Source: Synechococcus sp. CBW1004 (GTDB taxonomy: Bacteria; Cyanobacteriota; Cyanobacteriia; PCC-6307; Cyanobiaceae). From it: 64,000 nucleotides of DNA. The DNA lies in the NCBI RefSeq assembly GCF_015840715.1, contig NZ_CP060397.1, positions 1,550,001 to 1,614,000 on the forward strand. Direction: 5' to 3'. Positions 20,525-29,043 of the stretch are shown piece by piece. The notes beneath the pieces were generated by a model. It was not told the DNA's origin, did not search any database, and saw only the letters and a program-made list of their open reading frames with translations. Position 1 is the stretch's first letter, and each line of letters begins with the position of its first letter. Made by a program: the position numbers and the translations under genes.

Positions 20525-21271
20525 ATGACCCAGCGGGCAGCACAGGTCGACCGCGGAAGCGAGCAGCCCGCGGAGCGCGTCATCCTGGCCCTCGATCGCC
20601 CTGACGTCGCGTCAGCCCTGGCTCTGGTGGAGGCGATCCCCGAGCTGCGCTGGGTGAAGGTGGGGCTGGAGCTGTTCAGCGCCACCGGCCCCGAGGTGGT
20701 GTGGCGCCTGCGGGAGCGGGGCCTGCAGGTGTTCCTCGACCTGAAGTTCCACGACATCCCAGCCACCATGGCCGGGGCCTGCCGCAGCGCCGCCCGGCTG
20801 GGGGCCGGGCTGATCACCGTGCACGCCTGCGCCGGCGCCGAAGCGCTGCGGGCCGCCCAGGATGCCGCCCAGGACGCCGCCGCCACGGCCGGCCTGACCG
20901 CGCCCACCCTGCTGGCAGTGACGGTGCTGACCAGCTGGGACGCGGCCCGCTTCGCCGGTGAGCTGGCGATCGCGGAACCGATCGAGCACTACGTGCCCCG
21001 GCTGGCGGGCCTGGCGGCGGCGGCCGGCATCGGCGGCTGTGTGTGCTCGCCGCTGGAGGTGGCCGCCCTGCGGGCTGCACACCCCGAGCCCTTCGCCCTG
21101 GTCACGCCCGGCATCCGTCCCGCCGGGGCGGCGCGGGGCGATCAGCAGCGGGTGATGTCCCCCGCCGAGGCGATCGCAGCCGGCGCCAGCCAACTGGTGA
21201 TCGGCCGACCGATCAGCGCCGCCCCCGATCCGGCGTCGGCCTTCGCCGCCTGCTGCGCCGAGCTGCCCTGA
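20525..21271 (+). CDS. pyrF: Orotidine 5'-phosphate decarboxylase
   Basis: This 248-residue TIM-barrel enzyme makes UMP, the last step of de novo pyrimidine synthesis. Motifs are VILALDRPD, the catalytic [12 protein letters not shown] (Lys-Asp network), [18 protein letters not shown], and the phosphate-binding [13 protein letters not shown]. The ATG at 20525 is chosen because the OMPdecase core starts 17 residues later; the open frame upstream carries no homology. Three HIP1 octamers (GCGATCGC) lie within or just after the gene. Confidence 0.96.
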   Translation: MTQRAAQVDRGSEQPAERVILALDRPDVASALALVEAIPELRWVKVGLELFSATGPEVVWRLRERGLQVFLDLKFHDIPATMAGACRSAARLGAGLITVHACAGAEALRAAQDAAQDAAATAGLTAPTLLAVTVLTSWDAARFAGELAIAEPIEHYVPRLAGLAAAAGIGGCVCSPLEVAALRAAHPEPFALVTPGIRPAGAARGDQQRVMSPAEAIAAGASQLVIGRPISAAPDPASAFAACCAELP

Positions 21272-21337
21272 AGCCTCATCCGTTGCGAGGCGATCGCCTG
21301 TAGAACCCATGGGCTCCCGCTGGCGTCGGCCGCACCC

Positions 21338-22348
21338 ATGGATCCCAACGCGCCACCCACCGCTTCGCTGACAGCCACGGTTCGCCAGCACCGCAGAAGG
21401 GCGCTCATCCTCCGCGTCGGCATCACGGCCGTACTCAGCCCGATCGGTGTGGCCACGGCTCCGGCGCACTCCGCTGACAGCGCGCCGCAGAAGCCGCCGG
21501 CCGCGATCGCTCAACAACAGGCCGAAAGCCCGTCGGGCTCAACGACCGAAGCCGGCCCCGTCGCCTCCCCATCACCAGCCGGCACCATCCCGGCCGCATC
21601 GGCCGCGCTTCCACCCCAGGCACAGCCACAGCCCGAGGGGAGCGAGCCAGAGCGGGGCCCCTATCTGCGTCTGGGGGGCGGCCTGGACTGGTCCGACCCC
21701 AGCCGACTGCGCGACCGTGACTGCGCGTCCTCAGCACCTCCGGCCCTGTTCGGCTGCGGGATCGGTGACAACGGCCGCAGCCTGCAGGCCCTCGGCTCCT
21801 TCAGTCAGACCCCGGTGCTCGATGGGGCGGTCGGCTATCGCTTCACCCCCTGGCTGCGGGCCGAGGCGCTGCTGAGCTGGCGCCCACACCTGCAGTTCGA
21901 CGGCCGCAGCAACTTTCTCGGCGCTGGTCCAGGCCAGAGCGTGAGCGGCAGCGGCAGCTCGCTGGCGGGCTTCGCGGTCGCCTACGTCGACCTGCCACGC
22001 GTCGCCGGGGTGCGTCCCTTCCTGGGAGCGGGCATCGGAGCCGCCCGCAACCGGTTGGAGGGCCTTGACTTCCGCTTTCCGGCGATCGCCGCGGACGCCA
22101 CGACACGCACCACCGGCGGCAGCAGCAGCGGCCTCGCCACCCTGCTCACCGCAGGAATCGCAGTGCCGCTGAGCGAGCGTCTCAGCCTCGATCTCGCCTA
22201 CCGCTTCACTGATCTGGGAACGGTGAGCGGCAGGTCGGGCAAGGCCACGGTGGTTCGCCCGCGGGGCACCCGCAGCCTCACCATCGCCGGCACCGAAACC
22301 GAACTGCAGACCCAGGGCCTGCAGATGAGCCTGCGCTACTCCTTCTGA
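21338..22348 (+). CDS. Outer-membrane beta-barrel protein, OmpA/Opa-like
   Basis: This 336-residue precursor has a basic N-terminus (RQHRRRALILR) and a signal-like segment to about residue 45, then a Pro/Ala/Gln-rich spacer to about 105. The rest is a small barrel of alternating strands (YLRLGGGLDWSD, VDGAVGYRFTPWLRAEALLSW-type strands, LSLDLAYRFTDLG) ending in a C-terminal Phe (LRYSF), the usual barrel-assembly signal. It resembles the 8-stranded OmpA/opacity-protein group. Function is unknown: adhesion, porin-like or structural roles are possible. Confidence 0.8.
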   Translation: MDPNAPPTASLTATVRQHRRRALILRVGITAVLSPIGVATAPAHSADSAPQKPPAAIAQQQAESPSGSTTEAGPVASPSPAGTIPAASAALPPQAQPQPEGSEPERGPYLRLGGGLDWSDPSRLRDRDCASSAPPALFGCGIGDNGRSLQALGSFSQTPVLDGAVGYRFTPWLRAEALLSWRPHLQFDGRSNFLGAGPGQSVSGSGSSLAGFAVAYVDLPRVAGVRPFLGAGIGAARNRLEGLDFRFPAIAADATTRTTGGSSSGLATLLTAGIAVPLSERLSLDLAYRFTDLGTVSGRSGKATVVRPRGTRSLTIAGTETELQTQGLQMSLRYSF

Positions 22349-22353
22349 CCCCC

Positions 22354-23889
22354 ATGGCCTCCGCATCCGCTCAACCCCCTCCCTCGCAGGAAGCTGCACC
22401 CCAAGGAGCCGATCCAGCGAGGCCTCCCTTGCAGGAGGCCGTCGATGTGGTGGTGGTGGGGGCCGGCCTGGCGGGCCTCACGGCAGCCGGCGCCCTGCAG
22501 CGCGCGGGCCTGAGCGTGCGGGTGCTGGAGGCGGCGCCGCGGGCCGGTGGCCGGCTCCGGCGAACCCGGCTGGAGTGGCCGGGGGGCAGGGCCTGGGTGG
22601 ACCTCGGCGGCCAGTGGGTGGGGCCGACCCAGACTCGGATGCTCGCCCTGCTGGATCGCGCCGGCCTGGAGCGCTTCCCCTCGCCCCACGGCGGGGAGAC
22701 CGTGCTGCACTTCAGCGGGGAGCGCTGCACCTTTTCCGGCTTCTTCCAGGGATTCCCGGAAGGGCAGCCGCCGGCGGTGCCGCAGGAGGACTGGGACGAC
22801 GCCATGCAGGCCCTGGAGCGGTTCAACGCCCTGGCGGCGGCTCTGCCCGCCGATGGGCATCCCCACAGGGCGGCCGGCGCGGCCGAGCTGGATCGCCGGA
22901 GCTTCCAGGAGTGGATCGACGCCAACACCCGGACCCCCTTCGCCCGCTGGTATTTCGCCTATTTCTGCCGCGCCGTCGGCTTTCTCGGGCCGGCCGAGCC
23001 GGAGCAGGTGTCGCTGCTGCACGTGCTCTGGGGCCAGCGCAGTGCTCCGCAGGCCGAGCACCCGGAAGAGGAGCTGATCCACGGTGGCGCCGGTGCCCTG
23101 CTGCCCCATCTGCTCGGGGAGCTGGGCGCCGAGAGCGAGTTGGACGCAGGGACGGTGCGGCTGGAGGAGCCGGTGCAGCGGATCGTGCAGGACGACGCCA
23201 GTGCCGCTGGCGACGCCAGCCCGGCAGCGGCCTGGCCGGTGCGGGTGGAGAGCAGCCGGGCCAGCCACCCCTGCCGGGCGGTGATCGTGGCCATGCCCCC
23301 CTCCCAGGCCAGCGCCATCGCCTTCACCCCGGAGCTTCCCGCCGATCGCCGGGCGCTCCAGGCCGGCATGGCCATGGGGTGTTGCGCCAAGGTGCTGATC
23401 GCCTATGCCAGTCCCTGGTGGCGCGAGCAGGGGCTCTCGGGCATCGGCATCGGCGACCTGCCGACCCTGGAGCTGTGCGCGGACAGCAGCGATCCGCGCA
23501 GCGGGGCGGGTGTGCTGGCCACCTTCGTGGTGGGCCATCGCCACGGCGTCTGGTCGGTGCTCGATGCGGAGCGGCGCCGGCAGGCGGTGCTCGACGACCT
23601 GGTGGCGCTGTTCGGCCCCCGGGCCGCCTCACCCCTCGCCTACCAGGAACAGGACTGGCCAAGGGAGCCCTTCGTGGGCGGCGCCTACGCGGCCTGGATG
23701 CCCCCGGGACTCTGGAGTGCGGCGGGCGAGGCCCTGCGGCGCCCCCATGGACGGGTGTACTGGGCCGGCACCGAAACGGCGACGCGCTGGGCCGGCTTCT
23801 TCGACGGGGCCGTGCGCAGCGGTGAGGCGGCCGCTGAGGCGGTCAGGCAAGCCCTGAGCGACAACGGCCAGCGGATGGCCTCGGGGTGA
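22354..23889 (+). CDS. FAD-dependent amine oxidase family protein
   Basis: This 511-residue flavoprotein has the dinucleotide-binding motif VDVVVVGAGLAGLTAAGAL (about 31-50) and the second FAD motif APRAGGRLRR. The amine-oxidase signature WVDLGGQWVGPTQTRML follows. Near the C-terminus is the FAD-binding stretch RVYWAGTETATRWAGFFDGA. This layout is that of flavin monoamine oxidases and related oxidases. The substrate cannot be read from sequence. It starts 5 bases after the OMP gene and runs with a kinase-like gene and a DOMON-like gene, possibly one operon. Confidence 0.9.
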   Translation: MASASAQPPPSQEAAPQGADPARPPLQEAVDVVVVGAGLAGLTAAGALQRAGLSVRVLEAAPRAGGRLRRTRLEWPGGRAWVDLGGQWVGPTQTRMLALLDRAGLERFPSPHGGETVLHFSGERCTFSGFFQGFPEGQPPAVPQEDWDDAMQALERFNALAAALPADGHPHRAAGAAELDRRSFQEWIDANTRTPFARWYFAYFCRAVGFLGPAEPEQVSLLHVLWGQRSAPQAEHPEEELIHGGAGALLPHLLGELGAESELDAGTVRLEEPVQRIVQDDASAAGDASPAAAWPVRVESSRASHPCRAVIVAMPPSQASAIAFTPELPADRRALQAGMAMGCCAKVLIAYASPWWREQGLSGIGIGDLPTLELCADSSDPRSGAGVLATFVVGHRHGVWSVLDAERRRQAVLDDLVALFGPRAASPLAYQEQDWPREPFVGGAYAAWMPPGLWSAAGEALRRPHGRVYWAGTETATRWAGFFDGAVRSGEAAAEAVRQALSDNGQRMASG

Positions 23890-24003
23890 AGGGCGGCAGC
23901 CCCAGGCGCCGTGCCTCTGTCCCAGCTGCCGGACTGGCAGGAGCCGGCGGGCGTGACCAGTCCCGTCGTGAGACGTTGGGGCGACGATTCAGGCAGGTGG
24001 CCC

Positions 24004-25170
24004 GTGGACGAGAGCCGAGCCGCGTTGATCCTGACGCCGACGCAGAAGTCGGTCGATCCTGAACTCCTGGAGATTGCCGGATCCTTCGCGCTGCCCGCAC
24101 CGGTGCGATCGATAGCACCACTGGGGAGCGGCAACGTCAACGACACTTGGCGCGTGGATCTGCCCCCCGCCTCCGAAGGCCCTCAGGCACTGGTGCTGCA
24201 GCGCCTCAACACCCGCGTGTTTCCCCGGCCCGACCTGGTGATGGCCAACATCCGGCGGCTGGGCGAGCACCTCGACCGCCCCGGCGCCCTGGCCGCCGCC
24301 GGCGGACGCTGGGAGCTGCCCCGGGTCGTGCCGGTGCGCGGCAGCGGTGCCCCGTGTCTTGAGCAGGGTGGCCAGGTCTGGCGGCTGCTCACCTTCATCG
24401 CGCGCTCCCGCTCGGTCGACACCATCACAGGCCACCGCCAGGCGCTGCAGGTGGGTCGTGCCCTGGGCACCTTCCACAGCCTCATCCACGACCTGCCCAC
24501 CGCCGAGCTGGCCGACACACTCGAAGGCTTCCACGTCACCCCCGGCTATCTGGCCGCCTTCGAGCGGGTGCTGCGCCGCACCGAGGTGCCGCTCACACCC
24601 CAGGCCCAGCACTGCATCGCCTTCATCCGCGACCGTGAGGCCTTCATGCCGGTGCTGGAGGAGGCTCAGCGTTCCGGCAGGCTGCGCCAGCGGCCGATTC
24701 ACGGCGATCCGAAGGTCAACAACATCCTGTTCGACAGCGACAGCGGCGACGCGATCGCCCTGGTGGATCTCGACACCGTCAAGCCTGGCCTGATCCACTA
24801 CGACATCGGCGACTGCCTGCGCTCCGGCTGCAACCGGCTGGGCGAAGAGACGGATGACTGGCGCTCGGTTCGGTTCGACCTGGAGCTGTGCGAGGGGGTC
24901 CTGGAGGGTTACATCAGCCGGGCCCACCGCTTCCTGGAGGACGCCGACTACGACCACATCCCCGACGCGATCCGGCTGCTCAGCCTGGAGCTGGGGCTGC
25001 GCTTCTTCACCGATCACCTGGCCGGCGACGTCTACTTCCGCACCAGCCGGCCGCGCCACAACCTGCAGCGCGCCCTGGTGCAGTTCCGCCTCACCGAGAG
25101 CATCGAGACACAGCAGGGGGAGATCCGCTCCCTGGTCGAGCGCCTGCGCCGGCAGGCGAGCGCGGCCTGA
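24004..25170 (+). CDS. Aminoglycoside-phosphotransferase-fold kinase, N-acetylhexosamine kinase-like
   Basis: This protein of about 388 residues has the APH/choline-kinase fold. A nucleotide loop LGSGNVNDTWRV is followed by LVLQRLNTRVFPRPDLVMANI, then the catalytic loop RPIHGDPKVNNILFD with the metal-binding LVDLDTVKPG. The VLQRLNTxVFxxPxxVMxNI pattern is typical of NahK-like sugar 1-kinases rather than antibiotic kinases. The start is uncertain: GTG at 24004 lies about 20 residues before family homology, and another GTG at 23911 adds 31 residues. Its neighbours are the amine oxidase and the DOMON-like protein. Confidence 0.85.
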   Translation: MDESRAALILTPTQKSVDPELLEIAGSFALPAPVRSIAPLGSGNVNDTWRVDLPPASEGPQALVLQRLNTRVFPRPDLVMANIRRLGEHLDRPGALAAAGGRWELPRVVPVRGSGAPCLEQGGQVWRLLTFIARSRSVDTITGHRQALQVGRALGTFHSLIHDLPTAELADTLEGFHVTPGYLAAFERVLRRTEVPLTPQAQHCIAFIRDREAFMPVLEEAQRSGRLRQRPIHGDPKVNNILFDSDSGDAIALVDLDTVKPGLIHYDIGDCLRSGCNRLGEETDDWRSVRFDLELCEGVLEGYISRAHRFLEDADYDHIPDAIRLLSLELGLRFFTDHLAGDVYFRTSRPRHNLQRALVQFRLTESIETQQGEIRSLVERLRRQASAA

Positions 25171-25175
25171 TCCCG

Positions 25176-25739
25176 ATGCCGACGCCGGATCCTGCCGCCG
25201 CCACGGTTCCCTACGAGCTGAGTCCCTTCCCGGGGGAGCCGGCGCCGGAGGGCCTGGGGATCCGCGGCAGTGCCGGCCGCGACGGTGAGTGCCTCACCCT
25301 GCGCTACACCCTGAGCGGTCCGCTGCAGCAGCTGCGGATCCCGGAGCGGGACGCCACCCCAGGGCGGCTCGATGGGCTCTGGCAGACCACCTGCCTGGAG
25401 TGCTTCCTGGCCCTCCCCGAGGATCCGGGCTACTGGGAGCTGAACGTCTCTCCCACGGGCGACTGGAACCTCTATCAGCTGGACGCCTATCGCGAGGGAC
25501 TCCGCCCGGAACCCGCCTGCCCCGAAGCCCCCCGGCTGCAGCGCAGGGATCACTCCGGGGTGCTGGAGTTCGAGGTCTGCCTGGTCCTGCCGCCGCCGCT
25601 GGCGATGGCGCCCGCTCTGGAGCTCGCGGTCACCGCCGTCGTGGCGAACCGGGATGCTGCAATCAGCTACTGGGCCCTGCGCCACCCCTGCCCGCAGGCC
25701 GACTTCCACCATCGGGGCGGCTTCGCCCTGCGGCTCTGA
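25176..25739 (+). CDS. DOMON-like domain protein
   Basis: This 187-residue protein is mostly beta-sandwich: LRYTLSGPLQQLRIPE, then LDGLWQTTCLECFLA, YWELNVSPTGDWNLYQLDAYR and ISYWALRHP. This LW..TC.E.F......YxE.N.SP...W....FD-type pattern is that of DOMON-like/carbohydrate-binding-like bacterial proteins. Heme or sugar binding is seen in related folds but is not shown here. It has no signal peptide. It starts 5 bases after the kinase-like gene. The ATG at 25176 is used because the frame upstream is antisense-like noise. Confidence 0.8.
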   Translation: MPTPDPAAATVPYELSPFPGEPAPEGLGIRGSAGRDGECLTLRYTLSGPLQQLRIPERDATPGRLDGLWQTTCLECFLALPEDPGYWELNVSPTGDWNLYQLDAYREGLRPEPACPEAPRLQRRDHSGVLEFEVCLVLPPPLAMAPALELAVTAVVANRDAAISYWALRHPCPQADFHHRGGFALRL

Positions 25740-25808
25740 GCCCGCACACGCAGGCAAGCGCAACCAGCGGCGCCACACCCCATCGTCCTGTCGTCGGCCG
25801 CCAGGGCC

Positions 25809-26453
25809 TCAGGCGTCCAGGCCCCCGGGAGTGGGGGAAGGACCGCGCAACGCCTCCGCCAGCACCTGCCGGCGGCAGAAACTGCAATGGCCCCACCGAG
25901 CCATCTCGCCGGCGGGGGCGGGGCGGCCGCAGGCGGGGCAGTCAGCCAGGCCATGCACATCCACGCGGCTGGGATGGAGGGCCCAGGCCTCCTCTTCCTG
26001 GCTGCTGCCCGGCGGCGGCAGCGGCGTGGCATGCACCTGGCGGAAACGCAGATCACGCAGGCTGAAGCCGGCACCGCGCAGGGATCCCAGCAACTGGTGG
26101 CGGTTGTACTGCAGGGCCTGCAGCCAGGGGCCGGGGGCGGCCCCCACCGTGAGCAGATCCCCCTGCAGCTGCAGCGGCCGGCAGTGGGGCGCCAGCTGGG
26201 GGCCGGCGATCGTCGGCCAGGCCTGCCACAGCGCCGCGATCCGCCCCTCCTGCTTCCACTCCTGCTGCAGCCCGTCCAGGCAGGCGGCCAGGGGGGTGGC
26301 GGGGGCCCGTCGCGGCGGCAGCAGCAGCGACAGGTTGCCGAAACGACGGTTTTCCGCCCCCGTCTCGCCTCCGCGGCGACGGCCGGCGGCGATCCGGCGC
26401 GGACGACCGGACGGGCCGGAGACAGGCTGGTCTGAGCGGCCGGGTCGGTCCAT
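25809..26453 (-). CDS. DUF721/DciA-type protein with C-terminal zinc ribbon
   Basis: This 214-residue protein has a basic disordered N-terminus (about 1-45). A DUF721/DciA core follows (about 50-140: ALWQAWPTIAGPQLAPHCRPLQL...LTVGAAPGPWLQALQYNRHQLL). DciA proteins load or help the replicative helicase DnaB in bacteria lacking DnaC (family knowledge). The C-terminus adds a CPACG...CSFC motif (about 175-200), a likely zinc ribbon not found in most DciA proteins. A -10-like TAGCCT lies so close to the ATG that a leaderless mRNA is predicted. Confidence 0.85.
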   Translation of the reverse strand: MDRPGRSDQPVSGPSGRPRRIAAGRRRGGETGAENRRFGNLSLLLPPRRAPATPLAACLDGLQQEWKQEGRIAALWQAWPTIAGPQLAPHCRPLQLQGDLLTVGAAPGPWLQALQYNRHQLLGSLRGAGFSLRDLRFRQVHATPLPPPGSSQEEEAWALHPSRVDVHGLADCPACGRPAPAGEMARWGHCSFCRRQVLAEALRGPSPTPGGLDA

Positions 26454-26459
26454 CGGCGC

Positions 26460-26465
26460 AGGCTA
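26460..26465 (-). promoter_or_regulatory. Candidate -10 box TAGCCT for the DciA gene
   Basis: TAGCCT on the minus strand ends 7 bases before the ATG at 26453, so transcription could begin at the start codon. The 13-mer around it (26456-26468) is repeated before ubiA at 63961-63973. Confidence 0.4.
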
Positions 26466-26532
26466 GGGCGCCCCCCCGGCCAGGGGCGGCAAACCGCTGC
26501 AACCCGCACCGGCCGCTGCCCGCCTCGGTGGC

Positions 26533-26538
26533 TACTGT
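26533..26538 (+). promoter_or_regulatory. Candidate -10 box TACTGT for vipp1
   Basis: TACTGT lies 26 bases before the vipp1 ATG, predicting a leader of about 19 bases. The surrounding DNA is very GC-rich. Confidence 0.45.
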
Positions 26539-26563
26539 CGGGGCCTCGCCCCAACCCTCGACC

Positions 26564-27337
26564 ATGGGCTTCTTCGATCGGCTCAGCCGCCTGCTGCGCG
26601 CCAATCTCAACGACCTGGTGAGCAAGGCCGAGGACCCGGTCAAGATCCTCGACCAGTCCGTGGTCGACATGCAGGAGGACCTGGTCAAGCTGCGCCAGGC
26701 CGTCGCCACCGCCATCGCCAGCCAGAAGCGCCTGCAGAACCAGGCGGAGCAGGCCGAGGCCCAGGCCGGCCAGTGGCAGCAGAAGGCCGAGCTGGCGGTG
26801 CGCGAGAGCCGCGACGACCTGGCCCGCGAGGCCCTCACCCGCCGCAAGACCTACGCCGACACCGCCGCCTCGCTGAATGCCCAGCTGACAGCCCAGGCCG
26901 GCCAGGTGGACACGCTCAAGCGCAGCCTGACGGCGCTCGAAGGCAAGATCGCCGAGGCCAAGACCAAGAAGGACATGCTCAAGGCCCGCGCCCAGGCGGC
27001 CCAGGCCCAGGAGCAGCTGCAGAGCGCCGTGAGCGGCCTCGGCACCAACAAGTCGATGGCCGCCTTCGAGCAGATGGAGGAGAAGGTGCTGGCGATGGAG
27101 GCCCGCAGTCAGGCGGCCGCCGAGCTGGCCGGCGCCGATCTGGAGAGCCAGTTCGCTGCTCTGGGCGGCAGCAGCGTCGACGACGAGCTCGCCGCGCTCA
27201 AGAACCAGCTCGAGGGCGGCAAGCCCCCCATCGCCCTGCCGGCTGACAACGCCCCGGTGGCTCAGCTGGAGCCCGCCAAGGCCGCCGAAGTGGATGCCGA
27301 GCTCGAAGCGCTGCGCCGCTCGATCGACAAGCTCTGA
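26564..27337 (+). CDS. vipp1: PspA/IM30 family protein (Vipp1)
   Basis: This 257-residue protein is almost wholly helical coiled coil. It begins with the amphipathic membrane-binding helix MGFFDRLSRLLRANLNDLV, then KAEDPVKILDQSVVDMQEDL, the standard PspA/Vipp1 start. A C-terminal extension after the PspA core ends ELEALRRSIDKL, as in Vipp1 of cyanobacteria and chloroplasts, which helps thylakoid membrane biogenesis and repair by forming ESCRT-III-like polymers (family knowledge). The ATG at 26564 is chosen over one 12 codons earlier because the helix starts there. Confidence 0.93.
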   Translation: MGFFDRLSRLLRANLNDLVSKAEDPVKILDQSVVDMQEDLVKLRQAVATAIASQKRLQNQAEQAEAQAGQWQQKAELAVRESRDDLAREALTRRKTYADTAASLNAQLTAQAGQVDTLKRSLTALEGKIAEAKTKKDMLKARAQAAQAQEQLQSAVSGLGTNKSMAAFEQMEEKVLAMEARSQAAAELAGADLESQFAALGGSSVDDELAALKNQLEGGKPPIALPADNAPVAQLEPAKAAEVDAELEALRRSIDKL

Positions 27338-27453
27338 GCCACGAACCGGGGCCTGCGCCCGGGCACTGGTCCCCGGACGCACCCCCGCCGCGGCTGCGGG
27401 CCCCCGGCAACAGGCCGTTCGGGCGGCGGCTGCGCCCGCCCCATCCCGCTCCA

Positions 27454-27459
27454 TACAAT
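27454..27459 (+). promoter_or_regulatory. Candidate -10 box TACAAT for trxA
   Basis: TACAAT is one base from the TATAAT consensus and lies 26 bases before the GTG start, predicting a leader of about 19 bases. It is the best -10 in this part of the window. Confidence 0.6.
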
Positions 27460-27484
27460 CGGCCCCACAGCAACCGGGAACGCC

Positions 27485-27835
27485 GTGTCGAGCGACAGCA
27501 ACACCGCCCAGGGCTCAGCCGTTCTGACGCTGAGCGACGCCAGCTTTCCCACCGACGTACTGGCCGCTCCCGGCACCGTGCTCGTCGATGTCTGGGCCCC
27601 CTGGTGCGGGCCCTGCCGGCTGATGGCTCCTCTGATGGACTGGGCCGCCAGCACCTACGGCGAGCAGCTGCGGGTGGGCAAGCTCGAGGCCGACCCCAAC
27701 CCCGCCATCCGCGACACGTACAAGATCCAGGGCCTGCCCACCCTGATCCTGTTCCGGAACGGCGAGGAGATCGCCCGCCACGAAGGCGCCATGGCCAAGC
27801 CCCAGCTGCAGGCCTTCCTGGATGCCCATCTCTGA
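27485..27835 (+). CDS. trxA: Thioredoxin
   Basis: This 116-residue thioredoxin fold carries the redox centre WAPWCGPCRLMAPL (CGPC) and the cis-Pro region GLPTLILF. It donates electrons to reductases and light-regulated enzymes. The start is GTG at 27485, placed by the fold start and by the TACAAT box upstream. It overlaps the aminotransferase gene by 14 bases in another frame. Sequence is closest in appearance to m-type/TrxA thioredoxins; paralogues elsewhere in the genome cannot be excluded. Confidence 0.95.
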   Translation: MSSDSNTAQGSAVLTLSDASFPTDVLAAPGTVLVDVWAPWCGPCRLMAPLMDWAASTYGEQLRVGKLEADPNPAIRDTYKIQGLPTLILFRNGEEIARHEGAMAKPQLQAFLDAHL

Positions 27836-29033
27836 GCGCGTCTCCCAGCGGGTGAGCGGGCGGGTCGCCCGACTGGGAAGCGGCGTCTTCGCCCGCAACG
27901 ACCTGCGCAAGCTGGCCTACCGCCAGTCCTGTGAGCGCAACGGCCTGCCGCCGCTGCTGGATCTGTCGCTCGGCTCCACCGATCTGCAGCCGCCCAAGGT
28001 GGCCCTCGACGCCATCGCGGCAGCCCTGAGCGAGCCCGCCAGCGCCTCCTATTGCCTGCATGGCGCCACCCTGCCCTTCCGCAAGGCCGTGGCCGCCTGG
28101 GCCCAGCGGCGCTTCGGGGTGCAGGTCGATCCGGAGACGGAGGTGCTGCTGCTGGTGGGCTCCCAGGAGGGGACGGCCCACCTGCCCCTGGCGGTTCTCG
28201 ATCCCGGCGACGCGGCCCTGCTGCTCGATCCCTACTACCCCTCGCACATGGGCGGCCTCCATCTGGCCTCGGCCCGGCCGGTGCTGCTGCCGCTGGAGGC
28301 CGATCAAGGCTGGCGGCCGGATTTCGGGCGTGTGTCAGACGCCGACTGGGACGCGATTCGGCTGATGGTGCTCGGGTTCCCCCACAACCCCACGGCCACC
28401 ACCGGCGAGCAGGCCTGGGTGGATCAGGCCGTGGAGCGGGCCCTGCGGCACGGCGCCGTGCTGGCCCACGACAACCCCTATGTGGATCTGGCCCTCGAGG
28501 GCGAGGCGCCGGCCCTGCTGCGCCACCCGGCCTGGCGGGAGTGCGGCATCGAATTCTTCTCCTTCTCCAAGAGCTGGTGCCTGGGCGGCTACCGGCTCGC
28601 CTTCGCCATCGGCGCCCCCTGGCTGATCACTGCCCTGCGCCAGCTCAAGGGCGTGGTCGATTTCAACCAGTCGCTCGCCCTGCAGGCCGGCGCCATCGCC
28701 GCCCTGGAGCAGGCGGCCGACTGGCCCGCGATGCTGCGCGGGGTGTACCGCGAGCGGCGCGACCGGATGGCATCGATCCTCGAAGCCCTGGGCTGGCCGG
28801 TACCGCTGCCCTCGATGGCGCTCTATCTGTGGCTGCCCGTGCCGGAGCGGGCCCGCGGCATGGATTCAGAAACGTTCTGCGCCGCCCTGCTGGAGGGCAC
28901 GGGGGTGTGCCTGACGCCGGGCAACGGTTTCGGACCCGGCGGCGAGGGCTGGCAGCGGCTGGCCCTGGTGCACCCGATCGAGCAGCTGGAGCAGGGCGCC
29001 GAGCGGATCGGCCAGTGGCTGCGGCAGCTGTGA
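27822..29033 (+). CDS. Class I/II PLP aminotransferase
   Basis: This 403-residue aminotransferase has the fold type I motifs DLSLGSTDLQPP, PYYPSHMGGLH, LGFPHNPTAT (substrate-binding Asn) and DNPYVDLAL. The PLP-binding Lys lies in FFSFSKSWCLGGYRLAFAIG. The pattern fits the LL-diaminopimelate/succinyl-DAP aminotransferase-like group often annotated in cyanobacteria, but substrate is not decided by sequence. It begins inside trxA (14-bp overlap), so translation is coupled to thioredoxin. Confidence 0.9.
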   Translation: MPISERVSQRVSGRVARLGSGVFARNDLRKLAYRQSCERNGLPPLLDLSLGSTDLQPPKVALDAIAAALSEPASASYCLHGATLPFRKAVAAWAQRRFGVQVDPETEVLLLVGSQEGTAHLPLAVLDPGDAALLLDPYYPSHMGGLHLASARPVLLPLEADQGWRPDFGRVSDADWDAIRLMVLGFPHNPTATTGEQAWVDQAVERALRHGAVLAHDNPYVDLALEGEAPALLRHPAWRECGIEFFSFSKSWCLGGYRLAFAIGAPWLITALRQLKGVVDFNQSLALQAGAIAALEQAADWPAMLRGVYRERRDRMASILEALGWPVPLPSMALYLWLPVPERARGMDSETFCAALLEGTGVCLTPGNGFGPGGEGWQRLALVHPIEQLEQGAERIGQWLRQL

Positions 29034-29043
29034 GGCCAGCAGG

